DNA of 64,000 nucleotides from Candidatus Woesearchaeota archaeon (GCA_016185945.1 JACPMR010000015.1:133256-197255), one strand, 5' to 3'; positions 43,092 to 52,643 are shown, numbered from the stretch's first letter. Program-made: numbers and translations. Notes: generated by a model not told the origin, from the letters alone.

Positions 43092-44062
43092 TGAACATCA
43101 TGCTCTATAGTTTTATTTTCTATAATTTTATTCGGCCAGATTTTTGAATTTTTTATTGTTGAATTTTTAATTTTAACATTGTCCGCTATGATAGAATTAA
43201 ATGCCTTTCCATCAATACTGACATTTTCTCCAACAACGGAATTTTCAACAATTGAGTTTTTATCAACAACGGTTTTGTCCATTATTATTGAGTTTTTGAC
43301 AATGCCTTTTATAATGCAGTTGTTTCCAATGCTCGAATTTCTTATTTTTTCATAAATTTTTGAATTTTTCCCAATACTGTTTTTGTTTTTTCTTAATGCT
43401 TTGTCTGCTTTCAGCAAATCTGATGCATATACTATTGGCAGCCATTTTTTGCTCCTGATGCAGTGAATTTTTTCCTCTTTTGCAAGCAATTTAACGGCAT
43501 CCGGCAATTCAAACTCATTTCTTCCTGATTTTTTTATTTGCTTTATATATGTGAATATTTCTTTATTTAATGAATAGAATGCATTGCTTATCAAGTCAGA
43601 AATGAAGTGCTTTGGCTTTTCAACAAAATCAATTAGGATGTTGTTTTTTTCGATAACGACTCCAAAATTCTGCGGATTCTTTGCTCTTGTTGTCAATAAA
43701 GAATATCTATGCTTGATGCAGTTTTTAATATCTTCTCTCGAATAAATATCATCTCCCATCATCAAAACAAATCTGCCCTTTACGTATGTCTCAACAACAG
43801 ACAGCGCATGAGCTGTGCCAAGCTGCTCTTTTTGCTCAACATACCTGATTTTGATATTTTTGTATTTTTTCCCTAGATGCTTTTTAATCATGTTTTTCCT
43901 GTAACCAACAACAATGACTGCTTCATTAACAATATGGTTTAGGCTATCCAGATTATGCTCTAACAATGTCTTGTTTGCAACTTTCAGCAATGGTTTTGGC
44001 TTCGTCAATGTCAATGGATAGGTTCTTGTCGATTTTCCTGCTGCCAATATTACTGCCTGCAT
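43088..44062 (-). CDS. Sugar-1-phosphate nucleotidyltransferase with left-handed beta-helix
   Basis: 324 residues from ATG 44062, right at the stop of Cca; the TTG at 44077 would overlap Cca and adds nothing. MQAVILAAGKSTRTYPLTLTKPKPLLKVANK is the nucleotidyltransferase loop (G-x-G-T/S-R with K). LMMGDDIY holds the metal Asp, and FVEKPKHF the second site. The C-terminal third has hexapeptide-like repeats (SSIGNNCIIKGIVKNSIIMD), a beta-helix lacking an evident acetyltransferase His. It makes an NDP-sugar for glycosylation. The base and sugar cannot be told from sequence. First envelope gene after Cca, coupled to DedA. Confidence 0.87.
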   Translation of the reverse strand: MQAVILAAGKSTRTYPLTLTKPKPLLKVANKTLLEHNLDSLNHIVNEAVIVVGYRKNMIKKHLGKKYKNIKIRYVEQKEQLGTAHALSVVETYVKGRFVLMMGDDIYSREDIKNCIKHRYSLLTTRAKNPQNFGVVIEKNNILIDFVEKPKHFISDLISNAFYSLNKEIFTYIKQIKKSGRNEFELPDAVKLLAKEEKIHCIRSKKWLPIVYASDLLKADKALRKNKNSIGKNSKIYEKIRNSSIGNNCIIKGIVKNSIIMDKTVVDKNSIVENSVVGENVSIDGKAFNSIIADNVKIKNSTIKNSKIWPNKIIENKTIEHDVQ

Positions 44063-44063
44063 T

Positions 44064-45320
44064 TTAGAGAATTTCAATTTTTATAGATTTGCACCTTTCT
44101 TTAATGGATTTATTTTTTATTAGATTTTTCGATAATTGCTCCGGCAAGATGAACTTTCTTTTTTCCGTGGCATATACTTTATTGTTTTTTATGAATGTTC
44201 TTTTGTGCCGCTTTCTGAAATTATCAGCATGTTGCTTTATCTTTATAGGGGGACCTTCAATTTCTGTGGTTTTTGGCAATGGCTTTTTGTCAAATAGGAA
44301 ATAAAATGATGCATCATCTTTTTTATTCCATTCCCAATTAGAATTGATTATCTTGAAGTTGTGTTTTTTAAATTCTTCATTCAAAAATTCATAAATTTTC
44401 AACAGCTTGCCGCCAACAACATCGATTTTTCCGGTTAATGGAGTTGCTTTCACTATTATTTTTTTATTATTTGATTTTTGCTTTAAAAACTCTTGCAAAA
44501 TATCTTTTTTAACGAAAAATTCCTTTGACGGGTGCCTTAAAAATCCTCTTGCGGCTTTTTTGAATACCTCAAACTTTTCAATGCTTAAAGCAGCTGCTGC
44601 ATTCCTGTCTTTCTGCACAGGATCTATTACTATTAATGGAGAAACTAGTTTTGAAGTATTGACTAGCTTGAAAATGTCCTTGCCTCTATAATATCTGTTA
44701 ACGTCAATCACAAATTTATCCTGCCATTTGGCTGCGTTTTTAATCAAGTTTAAGAAAGAACCATAATAAACCGTTAATATTTCGCATACATAGCCGGAAA
44801 ATCCCCTTATGTAGCTTTCTGCGCCATAGACATTCTGGGCCTGGCAGAACTGCTTTGTCAGTTTCATTTCGTTGACTACCTTTTTGTGCTTAAGAACCCA
44901 TTTTGAGTGCAAAGGACTGACATCTGTTATGTTTTTTGCCTGCTCTGCTTTGCTTATTTTTAGGATTGGAACTATTTCAAAAGTAAAGTTGCCTTGCCTT
45001 ATCTGGAAGTAATCTCGGGAGCCATGCAATCTTTTGAGATTCTTGAATTTCTTATTCAGAATTTTTTCAAGAAAATCTGATAATTTATCACTTTTATTCT
45101 TGAATTTGTTGTAATCAAATAATATGAAGATATCTGCATCAAACGTCTTTAGCCAAGTGCCTTTTGCCCCTGAGCCGCCTAGGATTGCCTTGATATGTTT
45201 CTGGTTTTGATTGATTTTTTTGACTATTGAGTTCAGTTTGCTGAATATTTCTTTCTCATAATTCTTGTCTGGCTGGATTTCTTCTAAAATTTCGCTAAGC
45301 AATGCTTTGATGTTTTTCAT
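44064..45320 (-). CDS. cca: Archaeal class I CCA-adding enzyme
   Basis: 418 residues. It adds CCA to tRNA 3' ends; the two tRNA genes here encode no CCA, so it is needed. The nucleotidyltransferase motif is GGSGAKGTWLKTFDADIFILF (about 48-68, G-S with D-x-D). FTFEIVPILKI holds the third acidic residue; SKWVLKHKKVVNEMKLTKQFCQAQNVYGAESYIRGFSGYV is the conserved tail of the catalytic region. Length is near the archaeal norm (about 440). It leads an operon-like run of genes down to 41340. Confidence 0.94.
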   Translation of the reverse strand: MKNIKALLSEILEEIQPDKNYEKEIFSKLNSIVKKINQNQKHIKAILGGSGAKGTWLKTFDADIFILFDYNKFKNKSDKLSDFLEKILNKKFKNLKRLHGSRDYFQIRQGNFTFEIVPILKISKAEQAKNITDVSPLHSKWVLKHKKVVNEMKLTKQFCQAQNVYGAESYIRGFSGYVCEILTVYYGSFLNLIKNAAKWQDKFVIDVNRYYRGKDIFKLVNTSKLVSPLIVIDPVQKDRNAAAALSIEKFEVFKKAARGFLRHPSKEFFVKKDILQEFLKQKSNNKKIIVKATPLTGKIDVVGGKLLKIYEFLNEEFKKHNFKIINSNWEWNKKDDASFYFLFDKKPLPKTTEIEGPPIKIKQHADNFRKRHKRTFIKNNKVYATEKRKFILPEQLSKNLIKNKSIKERCKSIKIEIL

Positions 45321-45364
45321 TGTACGATATTTTTACATTTATTTTTAATTATATAACAAATAAA

Positions 45365-45522
45365 AATAATTCAATCACGAGGCGACCCAATAACTGCCCA
45401 GCATTCATGGGTGCCCCGCAGTGATTGTTGCACTTAATCGCTGAACTTTATAGTGCATCATTAAAAGCGGATTACTTTAATCATGCTTACATCTCAAAGT
45501 CGCTCTCAGGTTTTGAATTATT
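45365..45522 (-). repeat. Modular intergenic element, copy 6
   Basis: A perfect 10-bp terminal inverted repeat AATAATTCAA/TTGAATTATT. Read on the minus strand: GAGAGCGACTTT, AAAGTAATCCGCTTTTA, ATGCACT...AAGTGCA, then ACTGCGGGGCACCCA...TTATTGGGTCGC. The core aligns base for base with 61268-61420 at many positions. Lies between Cca and GyrA. Confidence 0.9.
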
Positions 45523-45587
45523 ATTTAATTAAATGTTTTATAACTTTAGAAATCAAATCTAAGCTTATAAAAAGGTTTGGGTTTTTG

Positions 45588-48044
45588 TTATTCCTGTTTA
45601 TGATTATTCTCCCTTGCAACCTTGACAGCACTTACAACCTTATCATTTGCTTCCAGTTTCATGATCCTGACACCTTGCGTATTCCTTCCAATTATAGAAA
45701 TATCTTTTGCCGGGACTCTTATGATAATTCCATTTTTGCTGATGAACAAAACATCGTCATTGCCTGTTACAGGGCAAATATTTACAACCTTGCCGTTTCT
45801 TTCACTGCATTGAATGTTGATGACTCCTGAGCCGCCCCTGTTAATCAGCCTGTACTCAGAAATCGGAGTTCTTTTGCCATAGCCGTTTTCTGTCACGCTG
45901 AGCAATGTCTTTTCATCGGATGCAACAACCATGCCGATGACTTCATCATTGTCCTTCAGAGTAATTCCTCTAACTCCTTGCGCAGACCTTCCAGTCGGCC
46001 TTACGCCTTTTTCTTCAAATCTAACTGCCAGCCCATTTTTGGTTGCAAGAATTATCTGCTGGTTGCCATCAGTAAGCTCAACATTTATCAGTTCATCCCC
46101 CTGCTCAAGAGTTATTGCAACAATTCCATGCCTTCTAGGATTGCTGTAGGCCATAAGCTCTGTTTTCTTGGCAGTGCCCTTTTTTGTTGCAAAAATCAAA
46201 TAATGCTGGTTGTCAAAATTTCTAACAGGTACAAAGGCAGTTACTATTTCATCGTTCTGAAGCTCGAGAAGATTAACAATAGCTTTGCCTCTTGCCTGTC
46301 TGCTCGCTTCTGGGATATTGTAAACCTTCAGCCAGTAAACCTTTCCCTTGTTTGTGAAGAATAAAATGTAAGAATGTGTGCTTGCAACAAAAATGTCCTT
46401 TACAATATCTTCGTCTTTTGTTGCCGCTGCAATTACTCCTTTGCCGCCGCGATGCTGTAATTTATACGTTTGAAGCGGAATTCTTTTAATGTAGCCGGAA
46501 TTTGTGATTGTTATCGCCATCTCCTCTTCCTTAATCAAGTCCTCTGTCTCAAGCTCGACGCTTTCAAGCTCTATGATTTGCGTTCTTCTTGCATCATTGT
46601 ATTTTTCTTTCAACTCCGATAATTCTTTCTTTATTATATCAAGTATTTTCTGCGGGTTTGACAATATTGATTTTAATTCCTCAATCAATTTTAGCAAATC
46701 AGAATGCTCCTGCCTGATCTTTTCCTGCTCAAGAGAGGTTAACCTCTGCAATCTCATTTCAAGGATTGCGACTGCCTGCTCATTTGTCAAGTTATAATTA
46801 TTAACTAATGCTTCCTTGGCAGTTTCGACTGATTTGCTTTCTTTAATTAGCTTAATTACATCATTTATATTTGCTAGTGCTATCATCAATCCTTCAAGAA
46901 TGTGGGCTCTTGTCTGCGCCTTGTTCAAGTCAAACAAGGTTCTTTTTCTTACAACATCTTTCCTATGCTCTATGTAATAGTGAATGAGCTGCTTTATGTT
47001 AAGAATTTTCGGCTCATTATTGACTAGAGCAAGCATTATTATGCCAAATGTTGTCTGCATTCTTGTGTGCTGGAACAATTGATTAAGCACAACATTAGAG
47101 TCTGCATCTTTTTTTAGTTCAATTAATATTCTTATGCCATGCCTATCGCTTTCATCCCTCAAGTCAGAAATTCCAACGATTTTCTTGTCCCTGACAAGAT
47201 CTGCCATTTCCTCAAGAAGCTCTGACTTGTTCACCATGAAAGGAATTTCATTGACAAGAATTATAGATTTGTTTTTGTCCTGCTGTACTGTTGTTTTTGC
47301 TCTTACAAGAATTTTGCCTCTTCCAGTAGAGTATGCTTCTTTAATGCCTGCTTTGCCGCAGATTAAGGCAGCTGTAGGAAAATCAGGACCTTGTATTATT
47401 TGCATTATTTCTTCTACGCCTATATTTGGATTGTTGATTTGTTTTATTGCAGCGTCTATGACTTCCCCAATGTTATGGGGTGGAATGTTTGTTGCCATTC
47501 CAACTGCGATTCCTGAACTGCCATTAATAAGGAGGTTTGGCAATTTGGAAGGCAAAACAATTGGCTCTGTTGTGCTGTTGTCAAAATTTGGGATAAAGCG
47601 AACTGTTTTCTTGTCAATGTCCTCAAGCATCTCTTCTGCTAGTTTTGTCAAGCGGCATTCTGTGTAACGCATTGCTGCGCTTGGATCTCCGTCAATTGAA
47701 CCCCAATTGCCTTGCCCATCTACAAGAGGATACCTCATTGAGAAGTCTTGCGCTAAACGGACTAGGGTGTCGTAAATAGCTGCATCAGAATGGGGGTGAA
47801 AACGAGCCATACAATTTCCTACGACATTTGCAGATTTTTTGAATGGTTTATTATGAAGCAAACCTATCTCCCACATCGTAAACAAAACACGCCTGTGAAC
47901 AGGTTTAAGTCCATCTCTAACATCAGGCAAAGCCCTGCCAACTATCACAGACATTGAGTAATCAAGATAGCTCTGCTTCATCTCATCCTGGATGATTCTA
48001 GGTACTATTCTCGTACCTAATTTTTGCTCATTTTCTGATGTCAT
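45588..48044 (-). CDS. gyrA: DNA gyrase subunit A
   Basis: 818 residues, full length. The catalytic Tyr127 is in RYTECRL. QDEMKQSYLDYSMSVIVGRALPDVRDGLKPVHRRVLF is near-invariant, as is VGNCMARFHPHSD (usually HPHGD). The GyrA box is QHRGGKG rather than QRRGGKG; its presence marks gyrase, able to wrap DNA and supercoil, rather than Topo IV. Six C-terminal blades follow. GyrB is not adjacent, unlike in many genomes. Gyrase in archaea derives from bacteria. ScpB lies nearby, so chromosome-structure genes cluster here. Confidence 0.96.
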   Translation of the reverse strand: MTSENEQKLGTRIVPRIIQDEMKQSYLDYSMSVIVGRALPDVRDGLKPVHRRVLFTMWEIGLLHNKPFKKSANVVGNCMARFHPHSDAAIYDTLVRLAQDFSMRYPLVDGQGNWGSIDGDPSAAMRYTECRLTKLAEEMLEDIDKKTVRFIPNFDNSTTEPIVLPSKLPNLLINGSSGIAVGMATNIPPHNIGEVIDAAIKQINNPNIGVEEIMQIIQGPDFPTAALICGKAGIKEAYSTGRGKILVRAKTTVQQDKNKSIILVNEIPFMVNKSELLEEMADLVRDKKIVGISDLRDESDRHGIRILIELKKDADSNVVLNQLFQHTRMQTTFGIIMLALVNNEPKILNIKQLIHYYIEHRKDVVRKRTLFDLNKAQTRAHILEGLMIALANINDVIKLIKESKSVETAKEALVNNYNLTNEQAVAILEMRLQRLTSLEQEKIRQEHSDLLKLIEELKSILSNPQKILDIIKKELSELKEKYNDARRTQIIELESVELETEDLIKEEEMAITITNSGYIKRIPLQTYKLQHRGGKGVIAAATKDEDIVKDIFVASTHSYILFFTNKGKVYWLKVYNIPEASRQARGKAIVNLLELQNDEIVTAFVPVRNFDNQHYLIFATKKGTAKKTELMAYSNPRRHGIVAITLEQGDELINVELTDGNQQIILATKNGLAVRFEEKGVRPTGRSAQGVRGITLKDNDEVIGMVVASDEKTLLSVTENGYGKRTPISEYRLINRGGSGVINIQCSERNGKVVNICPVTGNDDVLFISKNGIIIRVPAKDISIIGRNTQGVRIMKLEANDKVVSAVKVARENNHKQE

Positions 48045-48159
48045 TTTTTTGAGAATTTCATAAGCACTTTATCGTCTATAAATTGATATGTTTTAGGCTT
48101 TATATTTGTTGTGTTTTTGTATTATTTTCTATACTGAAAATTTCAATATGGAAAAAAAG

Positions 48160-48300
48160 TCACACTTTCTTAATTATAGCTTTGTTCACAGAAAACGCAT
48201 GGTTGCAATAAACACACTTTTTCTTCTTGCCTGTAAGATAAATGTCTTTGCTCTGGTATTTCATCCTGTTTTTGCATTTCGGGCATTGAAGAAGGAACAT
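48160..48300 (-). CDS. 46-residue zinc-ribbon protein
   Basis: Starts at ATG 48300 (MFLLQCPKCKNRMKYQ). Two Cys pairs, CPKC and CVYC, form a zinc ribbon, with a basic middle and the C-terminal end FSVNKAIIKKV. A longer reading back to 48429 runs into the GC-rich group B repeat and is rejected. Small proteins of this kind are often nucleic-acid binders. It lies upstream of gyrA on the same strand, separated by 115 bp. Confidence 0.75.
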   Translation of the reverse strand: MFLLQCPKCKNRMKYQSKDIYLTGKKKKCVYCNHAFSVNKAIIKKV

Positions 48301-48335
48301 TTTAGTTTGATTTGATTTTGGTTTTTTTAAATATT

Positions 48336-48494
48336 TATTGAATGTATAGGCGAAGCCGAGCGTGTGGCAGACAGCGTGTGACATGCGAGTGAGCTCGACC
48401 TGCTTGCGAGAATGCTCGCAAGCTCGCATTCAACAGCGAACTCGCTCACAAGTCACTCGAGCACTAAATGTTGTTGCAAAGCAACAGATTGAAG
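48336..48494 (-). repeat. GC-rich intergenic element, group B long copy
   Basis: On the minus strand it starts CTTCAATCTGTTGCTTTGCA and ends TGCCACACGCTCGGCTTCGC then TATACATTCAATAAA, matching the ends of 6541-6625. Internal hairpins include GTTGC-TTT-GCAAC and CTTGCGAG-AATG-CTCGCAAG. It lies between two leftward genes, ScpB and the small zinc ribbon. Confidence 0.65.
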
Positions 48495-48606
48495 ATTTTT
48501 TATATGGGGATGTTTTTGTTAAAGTTTTCCTTTAGTTGATATACTTGTGCTTCTTGCCCTTGCCAATAAGGCAATTTCAATTAAAATTATTTTTTCAAAC
48601 AATAAA

Positions 48607-49617
48607 TTAGAGCTCCTTGCTTTCTTCCTTTGGTTGGTTTTCTGGATGTAATATTTTCTCTGTCTTCTCTTCAACAATTTTTTCCATTTCTGGGGTTAGT
48701 TTAATGCCTTCTGATTTTCTTTTTGATTTTTTGACTTTAGTTTGTTGCCCTGTTTTTTGTTGGATTTCAGTTGATTGGGTTTCTGGAGGTTGCGTTGTTT
48801 CTGTTTCTTTAATATGCGTTTCTTCTTTTTTGGATTTTATTTTTTCCTCTTCCTCGACAATTTCCATCTCCCCTAATTTTTCCTTCTCGATAATCAGATT
48901 TCCTTCCTGCTGAAATTCTTCAGAAATCGTCTCTTTTGGCTTTGCTTCATACGTCTCCAGAGGAATTTCAAACTTTTCTTCTGATTCATCTAAAGTCTCT
49001 ATTTCCTTTTTTATCTTTTCATCCTCTTTTTTCAATTCTTCTGCCTTCTTTCGCTGCTCTTCCTTTATTTGTTCAACTTCCTCCTCTTTTTCCTTTATTG
49101 CCCTTGCTATGCTATCAAAGTCCCTAAACTGCTCCTTTAGCTTTTCTTCTGTCAAGTCAAAATACCTGAAAAATTTTTCAGTCAGTTTTATTAGGTTAGT
49201 TCTACCGTGTTTCTGCCTTGAAATGTAGCCAGATTTTTCCAGTTCGACAAGATGGTCGTATGCCTTATTTGTTCTGATTTTTATTAAATCTGATTGAAGA
49301 ATTGGATATTTGAATGCTATCACCGCCAAAGTTTCAAGCACGGTTTTTGTAAGCTCTGTTTCTGTCACAATCTTTCTGACAATAGGTATGAAATTATCCC
49401 TAACTGTGAACTTCCAGTAATCCCCCTCTTCAACAAGCATTAAGGATGACTGCTTGGCATCATACTCCTGCTGGAGTTCCTTAAGCGCATTAAGAATATC
49501 CTCTTTTCTGGAACGGCTAAGCTTGCTTATCTCATCCAAGCTTATCCTGTGCCCTGTTGAGAAAAGTATTGCTTCTACCTTGCTTTTCACGCTTGGCTTT
49601 TTTAGCTCTGCCATCAT
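48607..49617 (-). CDS. scpB: Segregation and condensation protein ScpB with charged tail
   Basis: 336 residues. Residues 1-170 match ScpB: KVEAILFSTGHRISLDEISKL, then ETELTKTVLETLAVIAFKYPILQSDLIKIR and YDHLVELEKSGYISRQKHGR, two winged helices that bind kleisin in SMC complexes. The remaining 165 residues are a Lys/Glu-rich tail without fold, ending TPEMEKIVEEKTEKIL, absent from ordinary ScpB. ATG overlaps the stop of the preceding gene. No ScpA or SMC lies in the window; the partner gene upstream may contribute. Confidence 0.9.
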   Translation of the reverse strand: MMAELKKPSVKSKVEAILFSTGHRISLDEISKLSRSRKEDILNALKELQQEYDAKQSSLMLVEEGDYWKFTVRDNFIPIVRKIVTETELTKTVLETLAVIAFKYPILQSDLIKIRTNKAYDHLVELEKSGYISRQKHGRTNLIKLTEKFFRYFDLTEEKLKEQFRDFDSIARAIKEKEEEVEQIKEEQRKKAEELKKEDEKIKKEIETLDESEEKFEIPLETYEAKPKETISEEFQQEGNLIIEKEKLGEMEIVEEEEKIKSKKEETHIKETETTQPPETQSTEIQQKTGQQTKVKKSKRKSEGIKLTPEMEKIVEEKTEKILHPENQPKEESKEL

Positions 49618-50198
49618 ACCAAAGTGTATATTTCGCCTTCTTTTTTAATTTTGTTTTCTTTAACGAGTTTATCGATAAAGATTTCAAGTTCTTTTTTGTC
49701 AACTCCTGTGACTTGTGAAAGCTGTTCCAGCGTGAGTTTGCTTACTTTTAGACAAATTAATACGGCATTATGCAGTATTGCGTTCATATTGTGCCTTAAA
49801 AAATCATTCTCTGCCTTTTGTTGCTTGACTATCATATCAACATTGTGCAATCTTGCCTGCAAGTCATTCAAAAAATTTGATAGCTCTGGGTTTGTCAATG
49901 TGAAGTTTTCAGGTTTTAAAACCTCCAGCGAGGAGGGCATGTAATCAAAGCAGAAAGCTATCAACTTTTTTGTGCCTTTTATAACCAAATCAAGCTCTAC
50001 AAACTTGCTCCAAAGCTTGCCTTGCTCTTTTGCCTCTGAATAGTCCTCATTCAAAATAACAAGCTCAGAATCCTGCTTGATATGCTCTATATACTCCTTT
50101 AATGAATCCTCCACATACTCTTTTGGCTTGCCCAGCACTTCAATTATAGTCCTGCACCTTATATGAGCGTGCTGCCCCTGCTTTTCTGCCTCTGCCAT
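49614..50198 (-). CDS. ScpB-linked conserved protein with C-terminal winged helix
   Basis: 194 residues. It starts MAEAEKQGQHAHIRCRTIIEVLGKPKEYVED, with a core KLWSKFVELDLVIKGTKKLIAFCFDYMPSSLEVLKPE, a coiled coil (about 105-140) and a winged-helix end (SKLTLEQLSQVTGVDKKELEIFIDKLVKENKIKKE). I recall similar proteins in other archaea but know no function. The last bases overlap the ScpB start, so they are cotranslated; a role in condensin or chromosome organisation is inference from linkage. Confidence 0.75.
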   Translation of the reverse strand: MAEAEKQGQHAHIRCRTIIEVLGKPKEYVEDSLKEYIEHIKQDSELVILNEDYSEAKEQGKLWSKFVELDLVIKGTKKLIAFCFDYMPSSLEVLKPENFTLTNPELSNFLNDLQARLHNVDMIVKQQKAENDFLRHNMNAILHNAVLICLKVSKLTLEQLSQVTGVDKKELEIFIDKLVKENKIKKEGEIYTLV

Positions 50199-50253
50199 GG
50201 CTCATCAGAAACGAAATTTGTTTAAAAATGTTTCCTACTATTGGTTAACGAAA

Positions 50254-50286
50254 CTTATTTATACAACTCTTAAGGAAATTCATAAT
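50254..50286 (+). promoter_or_regulatory. TATA box of the phosphate-transport operon
   Basis: CTTATTTATAC at 50254-50264 is centred about 28 nt before ATG 50287, the distance expected for a leaderless archaeal transcript. It decides the start of the DUF47 gene against an upstream in-frame ATG at 50197. Confidence 0.55.
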
Positions 50287-50928
50287 ATGGTAAATATAAT
50301 GCATTGGCTTGTTCCTAAAGAGGATAAGTTCTTTGAAATGCTAACAGAACAAGCAGAAAATGCTCTTGAAGGGGCCAAAGAATTGAAAACTTTTGTAGAT
50401 AACTATTCTAAATTTGATAGAAGTGAAAGAAAGGCAAAGACTCAAATAATAAAGAACATTGAGCGTAAAGGTGATGAAATAACCCATAAGATGATTGACA
50501 AATTAAACAAAACTTTCGTAACGCCAATTGACAAGGAAGACATACATCGTATGGCTGTGCTACTTGATGATGTAATAGATCTTATTAATGCGGTCGCTTT
50601 AAGATTTGTGCTTCTGAGCGTTGAAAGAATAGATGAATATATCACTAAATTGACTGACTTGATTTTAAGTTCGGTTAGTGAATTGAACAAAAGTATCTCG
50701 GACTTAAGGAAATTAAAGGATATGAAAGAACAATATATAAAAATACACAGCTTAGAGAATGAAGCAGATGATGTTTATCATAGTGCATTGTCTGATTTGT
50801 TTCATTATCATAAGAATTCTATAGACATAATAAAATACAAAGAAATTTATGAGCTTTTGGAGGAGATTACAGACAAATGTGAGGATATAACTCATGTTAT
50901 AGAAACCATAGTGGTAAAGCATGCTTGA
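50287..50928 (+). CDS. DUF47 (PhoU-like) phosphate-transport accessory protein
   Basis: 213 residues from ATG 50287. The protein is all-helical with HWLVPKEDKFFEMLTEQAENALEGA at the start, then IERKGDEITHKMIDKLNKTFVTPIDKEDIHRMAVLLDDVIDLI and LENEADDVYHSAL, matching DUF47/PF01865. Acidic E-x-x-x-D pairs could bind metal as in PhoU. Such proteins accompany PiT permeases and modulate them. The stop overlaps the PiT start by 8 nt. Confidence 0.9.
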   Translation: MVNIMHWLVPKEDKFFEMLTEQAENALEGAKELKTFVDNYSKFDRSERKAKTQIIKNIERKGDEITHKMIDKLNKTFVTPIDKEDIHRMAVLLDDVIDLINAVALRFVLLSVERIDEYITKLTDLILSSVSELNKSISDLRKLKDMKEQYIKIHSLENEADDVYHSALSDLFHYHKNSIDIIKYKEIYELLEEITDKCEDITHVIETIVVKHA

Positions 50929-51919
50929 AGTTCCCCTTGTTGTTATAGTTGCTGTTATTATTGCCTTGATATTTGATTTTGGCAATGGACTTAACGATGC
51001 TGCAAATTCTATCTCTACTATTGTCGCAACAAGAGTTATGAATATGCGCCAAGCTGTTCTTCTGGCAGCAATTGGCAATTTTATCGGCGCTTTTGTGTTT
51101 GGTGTTGCTGTTGCCACAACGATTGGAAAAGGATTAATAGAGCCAAGTGCAGTTAACTCTTATGTCATTTTAGCAGGCTTAATAGGAGCTGTTTTTTGGG
51201 TTTATCTTACAACTTACTTCGGACTTCCAATTTCAGCAAGCCATTCTTTAATAGGAGGTTATATTGGAAGTGCTATTGCCGCATCTGGGCTTAAAGCAGT
51301 TATATTTTCAGGTGTTGCTAAGGTTGTAATTTTTATTTTTGTAGCACCAATATTGGGTATGATGGGTGGCTTTTTGTTTCAATTGCTTATGTTTCACATT
51401 TTCAAAAAAGCAGAGCCTTTCAAAGTCAACAAATATTTCAGAAAACTCCAGATTTTATCATCATCTGTTTATAGCATAGGGCACGGCACAAATGATGCTC
51501 AAAAGACAATGGGCATTATTTCAATTCTGCTGTTTAGCGCAGGTCTTTTAGGAAAAGAGTTTTATATTCCATTTTGGGTTATTCTTTTGTCATATACAAC
51601 AATAGCACTTGGCACTTTGGTAGGGGGCTGGAAGGTTGTAAAAACAATGGGAATGAGAATAACAAAGCTTCAGCCTGTGAATGGTTTTTGTGCAGAAACT
51701 GCAGGAGCGTCTGTCATTATAGGCTCAACAATTTTGGGGATTCCAGTAAGCACTACACATATAATATCTGGTTCTATAATGGGTGTTGGAGCTTTAAAAA
51801 GGGTATCAGCAGTAAGATGGGGTATTGCAAGAAATATATTGCGAGCTTGGATTTTAACAATACCCATGTCGGCGCTTGTTGGCGGCTTGAGCTATTTAAT
51901 TATTAAACTATTTATATAG
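50921..51919 (+). CDS. pit: PiT-type inorganic phosphate transporter
   Basis: 332 residues, about nine to ten TM helices. FDFGNGLNDAANSISTIVATRVM near the N-terminus and SIGHGTNDAQKTMGII in the second half are the duplicated PiT signatures (GxNDxxx), each binding cation and phosphate; PISASHSLIGGYIG and PVSTTHIISGSIMG are the matching H-loops. Uptake of phosphate with H+ or Na+ is expected. Cotranslated with the DUF47 gene. It converges on the gene at 51921 with almost no gap. Confidence 0.95.
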   Translation: MLEVPLVVIVAVIIALIFDFGNGLNDAANSISTIVATRVMNMRQAVLLAAIGNFIGAFVFGVAVATTIGKGLIEPSAVNSYVILAGLIGAVFWVYLTTYFGLPISASHSLIGGYIGSAIAASGLKAVIFSGVAKVVIFIFVAPILGMMGGFLFQLLMFHIFKKAEPFKVNKYFRKLQILSSSVYSIGHGTNDAQKTMGIISILLFSAGLLGKEFYIPFWVILLSYTTIALGTLVGGWKVVKTMGMRITKLQPVNGFCAETAGASVIIGSTILGIPVSTTHIISGSIMGVGALKRVSAVRWGIARNILRAWILTIPMSALVGGLSYLIIKLFI

Positions 51920-51920
51920 A

Positions 51921-52643
51921 CTATCTTCTCCATATAAGCACTATGTTGAGTAGAATTGACAAGGTTAGAAGAAAGACAAGTATCAGGTTTTTTGCTTTTT
52001 CGTTGCTTGATATATATACTATTTCTTGATTTTTTGTACTTTTAATGGTGTCAGAGGTTATTGGTTTTATTTGATTTTTATTGTCTTTATCTTTTAATTG
52101 AATTATATTATCTGCTCCCTCATCTTTAGCAGGTTTTGTCACGGTATTTTGAGTTGTTTTTGACTTTGTTTGAATTTGTTTTTTATTAGGGTTTTCAGCG
52201 GTAGTTTCATCTTTTACCTCATTATTTTTGCTATTCTGACTTTTAGTCTCTTTTGCTTCGCCTTTAATTTCAATCTTCTTTTCGTCCTTGTTATTATCTT
52301 TGTTTGTATCATCACAATTAACATTGATTTCAGCACTTATTTCGTAATTTCCGGGCTTTAAGTTTGGAGTATATTCGTTTGAAGTTTTTTGCTTTGATAT
52401 TGGCTGGGAAGTCCATGGCTTGTAGCTTTTTATTGTCTTACCATCGGAATTTTCTATTTTTGCTGTTCCAGTTATGTTTGTAGGAATTCCTTCAATCTTT
52501 GTTGCTTTCATGCGCCATTTGAAATCTTCCTGCTCAAACTCTTCTCCACCAACAAGAATCTCAATCCCGTAATCGCATTGCTGCTGTGCAACAACATATT
52601 GCATTGACACCATAAAAACCAACAAAAGAATTATTATCCTCAT
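51921..52643 (-). CDS. Secreted, C-terminally anchored protein, Lys/Asn-rich stalk
   Basis: 240 residues from ATG 52643; the TTG at 52664 is less likely. Signal peptide about 1-19 (VVAQ). A beta domain with two Cys (residue 21 and about 108) spans about 20-115; a long Lys/Asn/Thr-rich low-complexity stalk follows (about 115-215); the C-terminus is a TM helix (LILVFLLTLSILLNIVLIW) with an RR end. Typical anchored surface protein. Convergent with PiT by one base. No family known. Confidence 0.72.
   Translation of the reverse strand: MRIIILLLVFMVSMQYVVAQQQCDYGIEILVGGEEFEQEDFKWRMKATKIEGIPTNITGTAKIENSDGKTIKSYKPWTSQPISKQKTSNEYTPNLKPGNYEISAEINVNCDDTNKDNNKDEKKIEIKGEAKETKSQNSKNNEVKDETTAENPNKKQIQTKSKTTQNTVTKPAKDEGADNIIQLKDKDNKNQIKPITSDTIKSTKNQEIVYISSNEKAKNLILVFLLTLSILLNIVLIWRR

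Noticed and set aside
48301-48429. 43-residue N-terminal extension of the small zinc ribbon
   Set aside because: It reads through the group B repeat and has no family support.
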